The notes beneath the pieces were generated by a model. That model had not been told where the DNA came from and made no database searches. It saw nothing but the letters and a program-made list of their open reading frames with translations. The translations under genes and the position numbers were made by a program. From the NCBI GenBank assembly GCA_964596865.1, contig CAZQVW010000062.1:1-12364 (forward strand): a stretch of DNA of 12,364 bases, written 5' to 3'. Each line of letters starts with the position of its first letter. Within the stretch, counting starts at the first letter, position 1. Positions 1 through 6,512 of this stretch are shown piece after piece. The stretch is from UBA6382 sp964596865 (GTDB lineage Bacteria > Bacteroidota > Bacteroidia > Bacteroidales > Bacteroidaceae).

Positions 1-41
1 AACTAAACAGTACTGTTAAGATAATGTTACAGCACTGTGAA
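1..41. repeat. Left-end pair of short palindromes, 22 bp apart
   Basis: Two near-palindromes lie side by side. The first, AACAGTACTGTT at 6-17, is a perfect inverted repeat centred at 11.5. The second has the core ACAGCACTGT at 29-38, centred at 33.5, with one central mismatch. The centres are 22 bp apart. The 19 bases at 1-19 recur exactly, inverted, at 12324-12342, and the second palindrome recurs at 12346-12361. The window starts inside the block, so more copies may lie outside. Function is unknown; symmetric protein-binding sites or a dispersed palindromic repeat are both possible. Confidence 0.8.
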
Positions 42-173
42 CGCAAACTATCTCGGGGAAAAGGCGAATTATCGCGAGAAAAATGCGGTTTAAGTGGGAA
101 TTTGTATGAATTAGTACGGGAGAAATGTTAATTAAGTAGAGAAGTGCGCGGGATAGTACGGGGAAACGTGAGA
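40..173 (+). repeat. Degenerate 21-bp tandem array upstream of the BspA-like gene
   Basis: The block starts with AACGCAAACTATCTCGGG (40-57), which recurs inverted at 12308-12325. From position 48, six contiguous units begin exactly every 21 bases (48, 69, 90, 111, 132, 153). Most start TTA or ATA/CTA, have a CGGG- or GGG-like centre and then an A-rich stretch; units 111-131 and 153-173 share AGTACGGG. Similarity fades after about 174. Twenty-one bases is two helical turns, so the units face the same side of the DNA. There are no spacers, so it is not a CRISPR. The array lies upstream of the predicted promoter and is not translated. Confidence 0.7.
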
Positions 174-202
174 TTTTGAGCCAAAATTTCTTTTGCTACC
201 GC

Positions 203-231
203 TTATTTTGCGAAAAATGTTAGTAATTTTG
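203..231 (+). promoter_or_regulatory. Promoter of the BspA-like gene (-7 box TAATTTTG)
   Basis: TAATTTTG at 224-231 matches the Bacteroidetes -7 consensus TAnnTTTG and lies about 50 bases before the start codon at 282. A one-mismatch copy, TTATTTTG, lies exactly 21 bases earlier at 203-210. No convincing -33 TTG is seen at the usual 19-21 base spacing, so the start point is uncertain. Between the box and the ATG the leader is A/T-rich with no Shine-Dalgarno motif. Confidence 0.6.
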
Positions 232-281
232 CAAGTCATTTGCGAGATAAAATCGTATTTATTTGATTAACAGGTTATATT

Positions 282-2543
282 ATGGTTAGATTTTTAATTT
301 TTCTATTTTGTTCGTTCACTACATTGGGGGCATTGGCTTTTGATGTGGACGGGATTGAGTACATGGAGATGGAGGATGGCTCTTGCGAGGTATGGGAAAT
401 ATATACCGAGGCGACGGATATTGTGATTCCGGCGACCGTTACGAGTTATGGCCACGTTTATAATGTTACTCGTATTGGGGAAACGGCGTTTAGGTCAAGA
501 GATAATCTGACATCGATAACGTTGCCCGGTTCGATTACCAGTATTGGTGAAAAAGCATTCGAGAATTGTAGTGGGCTGAAGACGATGATTATTCCCAACT
601 CGGTAAATACCATTGAAGATGGCACATTTAGAGGGTGTAGCGGTTTGACTTCTGTGGTGTTGCCCAGTTCTTTAGCAACAATTGGGGAAGAAGCTTTTCG
701 TGGTTGTAGTGAATTGAGCTCGATTGCCATCCCAAACACAGTTACGCGCATAGGTAAATACGCTTTTTACGGATGTAGTAAACTGAAATCCATCGTTATT
801 CCGCATTCAGTGACGGAGTTGGGCAAGCAGGCCTTTGCGTCTTGCAAAGGATTAGAGGCTTTGACGATTTCCAATTCAGATATTAGTTACGCATACGTAT
901 TTGAGGATTGCAATGTTAAGGAATTAACGTTTGGCGAGGGCTGTGAAAGGGCGATAAGAATTGTCGGCATAACGCCGAATGTAACGGCGGTAATCCTTTC
1001 CAATACAGTAAGAAGTATTGACGAGGAGGCTTTTTTCTATTCAAGTGTGTCGTCGATAACAATCTCAAATTCTGTGAGGAAGATAGGAGAGCATGCGTTT
1101 CACGGTTGCTCGAATTTGACGACTATCGACTTGCCCAATTCTATTGATACCATCGGTAGTGGCGCTTTCTATTGTGCGGGACTAAAAACGGTAACTATTC
1201 CGGTTGGTGTGAAGTATGTTGGTGAAGAAGCCTTTTACGAATGCGACAGTATGGCATCATTAATTTATGCTGAGGGTATCACAAAGGCGTTGCCCGTTGG
1301 TGCGGAGAGCGTAAAGAGGATTGTGCTGCCTGCCAGCGTTACAATGATATGCGATTCCGCGTTTTGGAATTATAGTTATTTGACATCGATAGAGTTGCCG
1401 AGCGGATTGACAAGTATCGGCGGACATGCGTTTTACGGTTGCTCAAATTTGGAGTCGGTGGAGATTCCGAATAAGGTTACTAACATCGGGAATAATGCTT
1501 TTGCGAGCTGTTCCAAATTGAAAACAGTGAGTATTCCGGACGCAGTGGAAAATATTGGCGAATACGCCTTCAATGGGTGCTATAAATTGAAGACTGTGAA
1601 CATTCCCAACGGGCTGACGAGCATAAACGCAGGCACATTCGCCTCGTGCTATGCCTTGAAATCTATCGTAATTCCTAATTCCGTTACCAGCATAGGCGAT
1701 GAAGCCTTCCAGGGGTGCGATGACTTGAGGGAGATAACGATACCAGCCTCAGTTACGTATGTGGGAAAGGATGCTTTTGAGGATACGGAATGGCAGACTC
1801 GCCAACTATTGAGTGGCAATATCTATATTAATAATGTGTTTTATAAAGCCAAGGGCAAACAAGCGATTATTGATATAAAAGAAGGCACTACACTCATCAG
1901 TCCTTATGCGTTTTCAGAATATGGGTATGTGGGGTCATCACAAGTGACTGTAACGATTCCTACCTCTATTACAACTATCGGCGACTGTGCTTTTGCAAAC
2001 TGCGTTGGATTGAAGGCGGTGGAAATTCCTAATTCTGTTACGAGTATTGGCAAGGAGGCTTTTAGGTATACCGCCTTAACTACGGTGGATATTCCCTCCT
2101 CAGTTACCAGTATTGGCGAGAGTGCTTTTTATTATTGCAGGAATTTAACCTCAGTTACCATTCCGGAATCTGTCAAGGAGATTGGGGGCAGTGCTTTTGG
2201 GGCTTGCTCAAATTTGAAGTCGGTTTCTGTGGCTTGGTCGGAGCCATTGGATTTCTCTGACGACCCGTATTCGTTCTTGGTATTCCTCATGGTGGATAAA
2301 GACGACTGCTATTTGTATGTGCCCACCGGCACTTCAGCCCTTTATAGTGCGGCCGATGTGTGGAAGGATTTTACAAATATTGTGGAAGATGATAATCCGT
2401 TGGGAATAGGCGGGTCTGTGAAAACAGAAAAGACGGTAGTGGCGCGCTACAACATAAGTGGACAGCGTATCTATGCGCCGGAGCGCGGAATCAATGTTAT
2501 AAAGTATGATGACGGGACAACAAAAAAGGTGCTCGTGAAGTAG
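282..2543 (+). CDS. BspA-like leucine-rich-repeat (LRR_5) secreted surface protein
   Basis: A 753-residue exported protein. Residues 1-19 are a hydrophobic signal peptide ending ALA before FDVDG. The body is a run of over twenty 23-residue LRR_5 repeats of the form AF.GCS.L.S..IPNSVTSIG.E, from about residue 65 to 675, interrupted near residues 190-235, 320-345 and 525-570. A YVPTGTSALYSAADVWKDF block follows, the usual end of the BspA repeat domain. The last ~40 residues (RYNISGQRIYAPERGINVI...KKVLVK) resemble the C-terminal tail of many exported Bacteroidales proteins. Known BspA-family members bind host matrix proteins or mediate adhesion and coaggregation; the ligand of this one cannot be read from sequence. 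It is monocistronic, with its own promoter and terminator. It is the first gene downstream of the left repeat array. Confidence 0.93.
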   Translation: MVRFLIFLFCSFTTLGALAFDVDGIEYMEMEDGSCEVWEIYTEATDIVIPATVTSYGHVYNVTRIGETAFRSRDNLTSITLPGSITSIGEKAFENCSGLKTMIIPNSVNTIEDGTFRGCSGLTSVVLPSSLATIGEEAFRGCSELSSIAIPNTVTRIGKYAFYGCSKLKSIVIPHSVTELGKQAFASCKGLEALTISNSDISYAYVFEDCNVKELTFGEGCERAIRIVGITPNVTAVILSNTVRSIDEEAFFYSSVSSITISNSVRKIGEHAFHGCSNLTTIDLPNSIDTIGSGAFYCAGLKTVTIPVGVKYVGEEAFYECDSMASLIYAEGITKALPVGAESVKRIVLPASVTMICDSAFWNYSYLTSIELPSGLTSIGGHAFYGCSNLESVEIPNKVTNIGNNAFASCSKLKTVSIPDAVENIGEYAFNGCYKLKTVNIPNGLTSINAGTFASCYALKSIVIPNSVTSIGDEAFQGCDDLREITIPASVTYVGKDAFEDTEWQTRQLLSGNIYINNVFYKAKGKQAIIDIKEGTTLISPYAFSEYGYVGSSQVTVTIPTSITTIGDCAFANCVGLKAVEIPNSVTSIGKEAFRYTALTTVDIPSSVTSIGESAFYYCRNLTSVTIPESVKEIGGSAFGACSNLKSVSVAWSEPLDFSDDPYSFLVFLMVDKDDCYLYVPTGTSALYSAADVWKDFTNIVEDDNPLGIGGSVKTEKTVVARYNISGQRIYAPERGINVIKYDDGTTKKVLVK

Positions 2544-2567
2544 CGTAGATAATGTCTATAAACAAAA

Positions 2568-2612
2568 TTTCCCGCAATCGCCGTAAAGACGGAGATTGCG
2601 GGAAATTATTTT
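2568..2612. terminator. Bidirectional hairpin terminator between the BspA-like gene and efp
   Basis: TTTCCCGCAATC (2568-2579) pairs perfectly with GATTGCGGGAAA (2594-2605), giving a 12-bp stem. Inside it CCGT (2581-2584) pairs with ACGG (2589-2592) around an AAAG loop. A T-rich run follows on the + strand (2606-2612), and the - strand reads TTTTGTTTATAG after the stem. It can therefore stop transcripts from both convergent genes. Confidence 0.8.
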
Positions 2613-2633
2613 TGCCACAGTGTGGTGACTAAT

Positions 2634-2666
2634 GCGCTTTTGGGCTTTATTGTGAGGCCAAAGCGC
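2634..2666. other. Imperfect hairpin just downstream of efp
   Basis: GCGCTTTTGG (2634-2643) can pair with CCAAAGCGC (2658-2666) with one bulged T. No T-run follows on the - strand, so it is probably not a terminator by itself; the stronger hairpin at 2568-2605 lies beyond it. It could protect the 3' end of the efp transcript. Confidence 0.4.
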
Positions 2667-2699
2667 GTGTTTTAGAATTAATTGTGGCGGTAGGCGAAA

Positions 2700-3266
2700 T
2701 TATTTCTTTGCGCGATTGACGTAGGAGCCGTCGCGGGTGTCCACCTCGATGTATTCGCCCTCGTTGATGAAGAGAGGCACGCGCACTTCGGCGCCGGTCT
2801 CCACCTTTGCAGGCTTCAGGGTGTTGGTGGCGGTGTTGCCTTTCTCGCCGGGCTCGGTATAGGTAACCTTCAGGATGGTCTTCACCGGCATTTCGGCATA
2901 GAGGATGGTCTCGGTGTCGGCATCGCTCACCACTTCCACCACATCGCCCTCTTTCATAAAGTTTACGCCGGTGATGTCATTGCGGGGAATGACCACGTCG
3001 TCCCAAGTTTCCTGATTGAGGAAATGGAGATTGTCGCCCTCGGCGTAGCTATACTGATAGGGGCGGCGCTCCACGCGCACGTCTTCGAGGGTTTCGCCGA
3101 TATTGAAGCGGCGCTCCAGCACATTACCGCTGACCACGTCCTTCAATGTGGTGCGCATGATGGTGTTACCCTTGCCGGGCTTCACGTGGAGGAAGTCGAT
3201 GCAGAAATAGAGTTTGCCATCCATGCGGATGCAGGTGCCTTTCTTGATGTCCTGTGATTTAATCAT
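2700..3266 (-). CDS. efp: Translation elongation factor P
   Basis: A 188-residue protein of the normal EF-P length. EF-P binds between the ribosomal P and E sites and relieves stalling at consecutive prolines. The N-terminal KOW-like domain (about 1-65) carries the conserved loop KPGKGN, with Lys32 at the tip, the position that is post-translationally modified in many bacteria. The middle OB domain (about 66-128) and C-terminal OB domain (about 130-188, including EGEYIEVDTRDGSYVNRAKK) are both present. No gene for a modifying enzyme is seen in this window. The start codon gives the expected MIKSQDIKKG N-terminus. It is transcribed away from rpmH. The 5' intergenic region has its own -7 box. 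Confidence 0.97.
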   Translation of the reverse strand: MIKSQDIKKGTCIRMDGKLYFCIDFLHVKPGKGNTIMRTTLKDVVSGNVLERRFNIGETLEDVRVERRPYQYSYAEGDNLHFLNQETWDDVVIPRNDITGVNFMKEGDVVEVVSDADTETILYAEMPVKTILKVTYTEPGEKGNTATNTLKPAKVETGAEVRVPLFINEGEYIEVDTRDGSYVNRAKK

Positions 3267-3320
3267 ATCTTGTAAATGGATTTAGTGTTTACAAAGGGTA
3301 TTATTGCTTGAAAGCGTGTG

Positions 3321-3328
3321 CAAAGTTA
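3321..3328 (-). promoter_or_regulatory. efp promoter -7 box
   Basis: CAAAGTTA on the + strand reads TAACTTTG on the - strand, a full match to TAnnTTTG. It lies 54 bases before the efp start codon. No good -33 element is seen at the normal spacing. Confidence 0.6.
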
Positions 3329-3422
3329 TAAAAATCATGCAATATTTCAGCGATTTGCGTCTTAAAATCAGTGGGAGATGACGAAAAAAGTGTGTAAATG
3401 GCATTTTTAGGTGCGTAAATAA

Positions 3423-3452
3423 TTGATATATGTGAAATATTTTCTAACTTTG
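3423..3452 (+). promoter_or_regulatory. rpmH promoter (-33 TTG and -7 TAACTTTG)
   Basis: TTG at 3423-3425 and TAACTTTG at 3445-3452 are separated by 19 bases, the classical spacing of the Bacteroidetes primary sigma factor promoter. This is the best promoter match in the window, as expected for a ribosomal protein gene. Transcription should start near 3460, leaving a leader of about 155 bases. Confidence 0.75.
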
Positions 3453-3519
3453 CACCCGCGTTTTAGACTGCGCCTTGCCTGTAGAGGTTGCTTTAGGAGG
3501 CGAGAGAGGGCGGTGGGCT

Positions 3520-3555
3520 TGCGCATGATTGCCGTTTGGCTTCGGCTATCGCGCA
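3520..3555 (+). promoter_or_regulatory. Stable hairpin in the rpmH 5' leader
   Basis: TGCGC-AT-GAT-T-GCCG (3520-3534) pairs with CGGC-T-ATC-GCGCA (3543-3555): a 5-bp outer stem, a 2-base bulge, 3 bp, a T/T mismatch and 4 bp, around the 8-base loop 3535-3542. The rest of the 155-base leader is G-rich and then A-rich close to the start codon. A structured leader of this length suggests post-transcriptional control, but no known r-protein leader motif is recognised. Confidence 0.5.
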
Positions 3556-3614
3556 CAAGAAACGCAAACACTTATAGACAACTCACAGAAAATAAGAATA
3601 AAAGAAATAAAGTC

Positions 3615-3773
3615 ATGAAAAGAACTTTCCAACCCCACAACCGTAAGAGAAACAACAAGCACGGCTTCCGCCAGCGCATGTCCACAAAGAATGGTCGCCG
3701 CGTATTGGCTATGCGTCGCGCCAAGGGCCGCAAAAAGCTCACTGTTTCCGACGAGGTGCACGGCAAGAAATAA
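3615..3773 (+). CDS. rpmH: 50S ribosomal protein L34
   Basis: A 52-residue, very basic protein, MKRTFQPHNRKRNNKHGFRQ onward, with the invariant KRTFQP start and GFR.RM.T..GR.VL..RR.KGR..L core of L34. It is a component of the large ribosomal subunit. The start at 3615 is set by the family N-terminus; the open frame continues upstream to 3423, but that part is leader RNA. The C-terminus has a short extension (TVSDEVHGKK) like other Bacteroidetes L34 proteins. The A-rich stretch before the ATG and the lack of a Shine-Dalgarno sequence are normal for this phylum. The divergent arrangement with efp groups two translation genes. Confidence 0.97.
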   Translation: MKRTFQPHNRKRNNKHGFRQRMSTKNGRRVLAMRRAKGRKKLTVSDEVHGKK

Positions 3774-3797
3774 GGCCGTAGCCACGTTGCAAAAATA

Positions 3798-3832
3798 AAA
3801 GCAGGTTTCCGCAAGGAAGCCTGCTTTATTAG
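3798..3832. terminator. Strong terminator after rpmH
   Basis: AAAGCAGGTTTCC (3798-3810) pairs with GGAAGCCTGCTTT (3815-3827) around the GNRA tetraloop GCAA, with one G-T pair. It ends in CTTTATTAG on the + strand, and the - strand continues into TTTTATTTTTG. It should terminate rpmH and anything arriving from the opposite strand. Confidence 0.85.
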
Positions 3833-3861
3833 TTGTGTCTTTGTGGGCGAGGGGCGCCCTT

Positions 3862-4167
3862 TTATTTTGTTTTTGCCCTAAGGTAATAGATAAGAAGCAA
3901 GACAAGGGTGATTATTTCCGATAGGGGTTCGGCCAACCACAGGCCGTGGATGCCAATTGCTTTTGGCAGTAGGATAAAGCACGGAATGATAAAGATACAG
4001 CTACGCAAGAGCGTGAAGAATGTGGACGGATTGTATTCCTCTATGCTTTGTAGGAAACCGATAAGTACCACATTGAGCGTAAATGGCAGGCACGTGAGCA
4101 ATAAGAACGGTACGCCAACCTCGCCGATTGCGTTTGCGGGCGAAGATTTAACGCTGCTTGGCGAATC
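3862..4167 (-). pseudogene. C-terminal remnant of a MATE-family efflux transporter
   Basis: About 100 codons remain of a protein that normally has about 440. On the - strand the frame reads ANAIGEVGVPFLLLTCLP, then a block with VVLIGFLQSIEEY, then STFFTLLRS and the hydrophobic end up to IYYLRAKTK. This matches the last two transmembrane helices of DinF/NorM-type MATE pumps (Na+- or H+-driven drug or metabolite export). The frame is closed upstream by in-frame TAA codons at 4168-4170 and 4192-4194, and none of the upstream transporter sequence is recognisable in any frame. No start codon or promoter is evident. Expression of this stub is unlikely to give a working transporter. The C-terminal region is well preserved, which suggests a fairly recent deletion (inference). 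Confidence 0.75.
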
Positions 4168-4212
4168 TTATCCGGCACCATCAGGGTAGTCTTATGTTTT
4201 TCTGGCCATATT

Positions 4213-4240
4213 ATGCGCGCCCAAAGGGGCAGGCGCGCAT
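4213..4240. repeat. GC-rich perfect hairpin of unknown role
   Basis: ATGCGCGCC (4213-4221) is the exact inverse complement of GGCGCGCAT (4232-4240), with a 10-base loop. There is no T-run on either side, so it is not a standard terminator. It lies in a gene-poor stretch (4168-4433) next to the MATE remnant, where I see no other coding sequence. Confidence 0.6.
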
Positions 4241-4377
4241 TCGGGACAGGGGGAGTCTTCGTGAGTTTATGGATGCCCTCCGATTAGTGGGGGTAAAACT
4301 ATGACTTCTTTGTGAGTGAGCCACCGATACCACTCATTTTTTCTGCCTTGTTTGCAACATAAAATAATAGAAAGCAT

Positions 4378-4385
4378 TAATTTTG
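4378..4385 (+). promoter_or_regulatory. Promoter -7 box for the DUF2156-GNAT pair
   Basis: TAATTTTG matches TAnnTTTG and lies 48 bases before the start codon at 4434. A TTTG at 4351-4354 could serve as the -33 element, but the spacing (23 bases) is longer than usual. Confidence 0.55.
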
Positions 4386-4433
4386 CGCAGCAAATAGTTT
4401 ATTTATAAATCATAGACTTCATTTCAATAGCCT

Positions 4434-5336
4434 ATGCCCACACTTGATTTTCAGACGGCCACGCCGCAATCGTGCGCCCCACTATTAAAGCGCGAAGGAC
4501 TGATTTATCCCCGCGGGTGCGACACTTCAATTATCAATCTCTGTTGCTGGCAACACACCTATCACACCGAGATTGCCGGATGGCAGGGCAATTACGCCGC
4601 TCGCTTCCTTTACAATGGTCATTATACCTATTCCCTCCGTTTTAAGCCGCAGGATCTGCCCCAGATGGTGGAGATGATGAAAGCCGATGCCGCCACGCAT
4701 GGCGACCCTCTGGTGATTATGGGCGTGAACGAGGAGATGTTGCCGTATTATCTCCAGACATTCCCCCAACGCTTCACGGCCGAATACAGCGATAAGGACA
4801 GTGATTATGTCTACGACCGCACGGCCCTCTCCACCCTCGCCGGCCACAAACTGCAAAGCAAGCGCAATTTTCTCAACCGCTTTCGCCGCACATATCCGCA
4901 ATACGAATACCACGCTCTTACCAGCGCAGACATCCCTGCCTGCCTTGCTTTGGATAAATCATGGATTAATAAAGGCCTCGACCTCGGGCATACGCAGGAG
5001 GAGAAAGACGAGCGCGTGGCAATTCATTATGTCTTTGACCACTGGGAGGAACTGCAAGCCATCGGTGGCGTGATTTATGTGGACGGCAACCTTGTGGCTT
5101 TCACATACGGCGCGCCGATAGACGATTCGCGCTTTGATGTGTGCGTGGAGAAAGCCGACAGCAACTATGTGGGCGCTTATGCCGCCATCAACAATGAGTT
5201 TGTGCTCCACCTGCCCGATAATTTTGCCCTCATCAATCGCGAGGAAGACCTCGGCATCCCTGGTCTTAGACAGGCCAAACAAACTTATCAGCCCCTGATT
5301 TGGTTACGCAAATATACCCTCACGGAAAATGCTTAG
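4434..5336 (+). CDS. DUF2156 (LPG synthetase C-terminal-like) protein
   Basis: A 300-residue soluble protein with no signal peptide or membrane segments. It belongs to the DUF2156 family, which has the GNAT-like double fold of the catalytic domain of phosphatidylglycerol lysyltransferases (MprF). Recognisable family blocks are LAGHKLQSKRNFLNRF (about 135-150), the VAFTYGAPI strand (221-229), FDVCVEKAD...GAYAAINNEF (234-256) and the highly conserved INREEDLGIPGLRQAK (267-282). MprF-type enzymes move an aminoacyl group from tRNA to a lipid, but free-standing DUF2156 proteins lack the membrane flippase part and their substrate is generally unknown. The stop codon overlaps the next gene by 8 bases, so the two are probably translationally coupled and act together. 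Confidence 0.88.
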   Translation: MPTLDFQTATPQSCAPLLKREGLIYPRGCDTSIINLCCWQHTYHTEIAGWQGNYAARFLYNGHYTYSLRFKPQDLPQMVEMMKADAATHGDPLVIMGVNEEMLPYYLQTFPQRFTAEYSDKDSDYVYDRTALSTLAGHKLQSKRNFLNRFRRTYPQYEYHALTSADIPACLALDKSWINKGLDLGHTQEEKDERVAIHYVFDHWEELQAIGGVIYVDGNLVAFTYGAPIDDSRFDVCVEKADSNYVGAYAAINNEFVLHLPDNFALINREEDLGIPGLRQAKQTYQPLIWLRKYTLTENA

Positions 5337-6135
5337 AAATAAAGAGGTGGAGCAACAATGCCGCCACTTATGGCGGATTTGCTTCGACGACAGTGAGGAG
5401 CTTATCAACCTATATTTCAACCGCCGCGCCAACGATGAGAATACTTTCGTGCATTCTTTGCGCGGCGGGGTGGTGGCGAGTCAAAGTCAATGCCTCACAT
5501 ACGGTTTGAGCGAGAAAAATGGGCCGCGCGATTATCTGTTGGGCTACGTCTCCGGCATTGCCACATTGCCGGAGTATCGCGGCCACGGTTACGCCCGCGA
5601 TGTGATGCGCCAAATGCTTGTATATATGGCGGAAAAGGGGATGGATTACGCTTTCCTCATTCCTGCCAACGCGGAAGTGGCTGATTGGTATGCGCGCCAC
5701 TTCGATTTCCGCCACACTCACGATTATATTAAATACCTCATTCAGCAGGAGAAGCTCGATGGCCTGCGCAAACTGGATGTAGATGACTTGAACGCGGTAT
5801 CAGATGTGCTGAAATTTTCTTGTGGCTATATCAATGAGCGCAACCATTACTTACTGCAAGACCTGCAATATTATATCGACCAATGGGAAGTGTGCGAAAT
5901 GTCGGGTGGCGGAGTCTACTCTATGAAAGATCCGTGGAAAGCCGTGCTTTTCGTTGAGATAATAGATGGTAAGCCAGTGGTATTGGAAATCTTCGCGCAT
6001 ACGCCCGAAGAATTGGAGAAAACCAAATCCTTATTTCAGCTGAAAGTGTTTGCGCGTGTGCCAATTATGTCTGTGCCCGTGTGCGCGCAAGTTCCCCTGC
6101 CTGCAGACGCCCATTTCTCGCTATTGCTGGATTAA
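5329..6135 (+). CDS. GNAT-family N-acetyltransferase, coupled to DUF2156
   Basis: A 268-residue cytoplasmic protein. The acetyl-CoA-binding motif A is clear: SGIATLPEYRGHGYARDVMR, with the pyrophosphate-binding RGHGYA at 84-89, followed by the usual D/N-x-W-Y...F segment (ADWYARHFDFRHTHDY). The remaining ~130 residues form a second domain without a recognised motif, perhaps a degenerate second GNAT fold. The start ATG lies within the end of the upstream gene (overlap 5329-5336), a sign of coupling. The acceptor substrate is unknown. The pairing of DUF2156 with GNAT suggests two acyl/aminoacyl transfer steps on the same target, which is inference. Confidence 0.87.
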   Translation: MLRNKEVEQQCRHLWRICFDDSEELINLYFNRRANDENTFVHSLRGGVVASQSQCLTYGLSEKNGPRDYLLGYVSGIATLPEYRGHGYARDVMRQMLVYMAEKGMDYAFLIPANAEVADWYARHFDFRHTHDYIKYLIQQEKLDGLRKLDVDDLNAVSDVLKFSCGYINERNHYLLQDLQYYIDQWEVCEMSGGGVYSMKDPWKAVLFVEIIDGKPVVLEIFAHTPEELEKTKSLFQLKVFARVPIMSVPVCAQVPLPADAHFSLLLD

Positions 6136-6188
6136 TCTTCTCAATGTCTATTTCTTTTCCCTCCTTTTTGTTGTACCCTCTTCTTTGA

Positions 6189-6320
6189 GCTAATTCCCTT
6201 ATAGCGCTACTTCTTTCGGACGCAGAGTCCTGTTGGTTCGCCCAAGACAACTGCCTGCAATGCGGCAACTGCTTTGGACATTGCCCTGTGGAGGCTATCC
6301 ATCGCTGCGATGGCGTTTAG
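6189..6320 (+). pseudogene. Decayed 4Fe-4S ferredoxin fragment
   Basis: In one + frame the DNA reads NCLQCGNCFGHCPVEAI (about 6249-6299), a canonical C-x2-C-x2-C-x3-CP iron-sulfur motif; the four Cys codons start at 6252, 6261, 6270 and 6282. The frame is open for only 43 codons between a TGA (6186-6188) and a TAG (6318-6320) and has no ATG. No second cluster is preserved. It is probably what remains of a bacterial-type ferredoxin or ferredoxin domain. The rest of the 6136-6512 gap holds a pyrimidine-rich run after the GNAT stop and a repeated GCGATGGCGTTT (6307-6318 and 6384-6395), but no convincing gene. A chance motif cannot be fully excluded. Confidence 0.5.
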
Positions 6321-6454
6321 AATCGCGCTCGCCGCTGTTTGCAATTCATCAAGGGGGCGATGTGCCGAACAGTTTTCACTCCGCGATGGCGTTTTCCCGA
6401 ATAAATGGTGTGTTTTGCTGACATTTTTGTTAGACTTATAAGTGGAAAAACGGC

Positions 6455-6462
6455 TAATTTTG
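6455..6462 (+). promoter_or_regulatory. Promoter -7 box of the secreted hydrolase
   Basis: TAATTTTG matches TAnnTTTG. It lies 50 bases before the chosen start at 6513, which supports that start over the longer open frame. TTAGAC at 6430-6435, 19 bases upstream, may act as the -33 region. Confidence 0.6.
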
Positions 6463-6512
6463 CAAACAGAAAGACAAAGAAGCCTTCTAACCAGTTTATA
6501 AAACAAAAAAAA

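Noticed and set aside
3423..3614. N-terminal extension of L34 in the same open frame
   Set aside because: L34 proteins start at MKRTFQP, and the extension contains the promoter -7 box and leader hairpin.
4801..5073. Alternative-frame open reading inside the DUF2156 gene
   Set aside because: Its sequence is an out-of-frame product of a gene with strong family motifs; there is no independent start signal.
6405..6512. Longer start for the secreted hydrolase
   Set aside because: It would put 36 unrelated residues in front of a clear signal peptide and include the TAATTTTG promoter box in the coding region.
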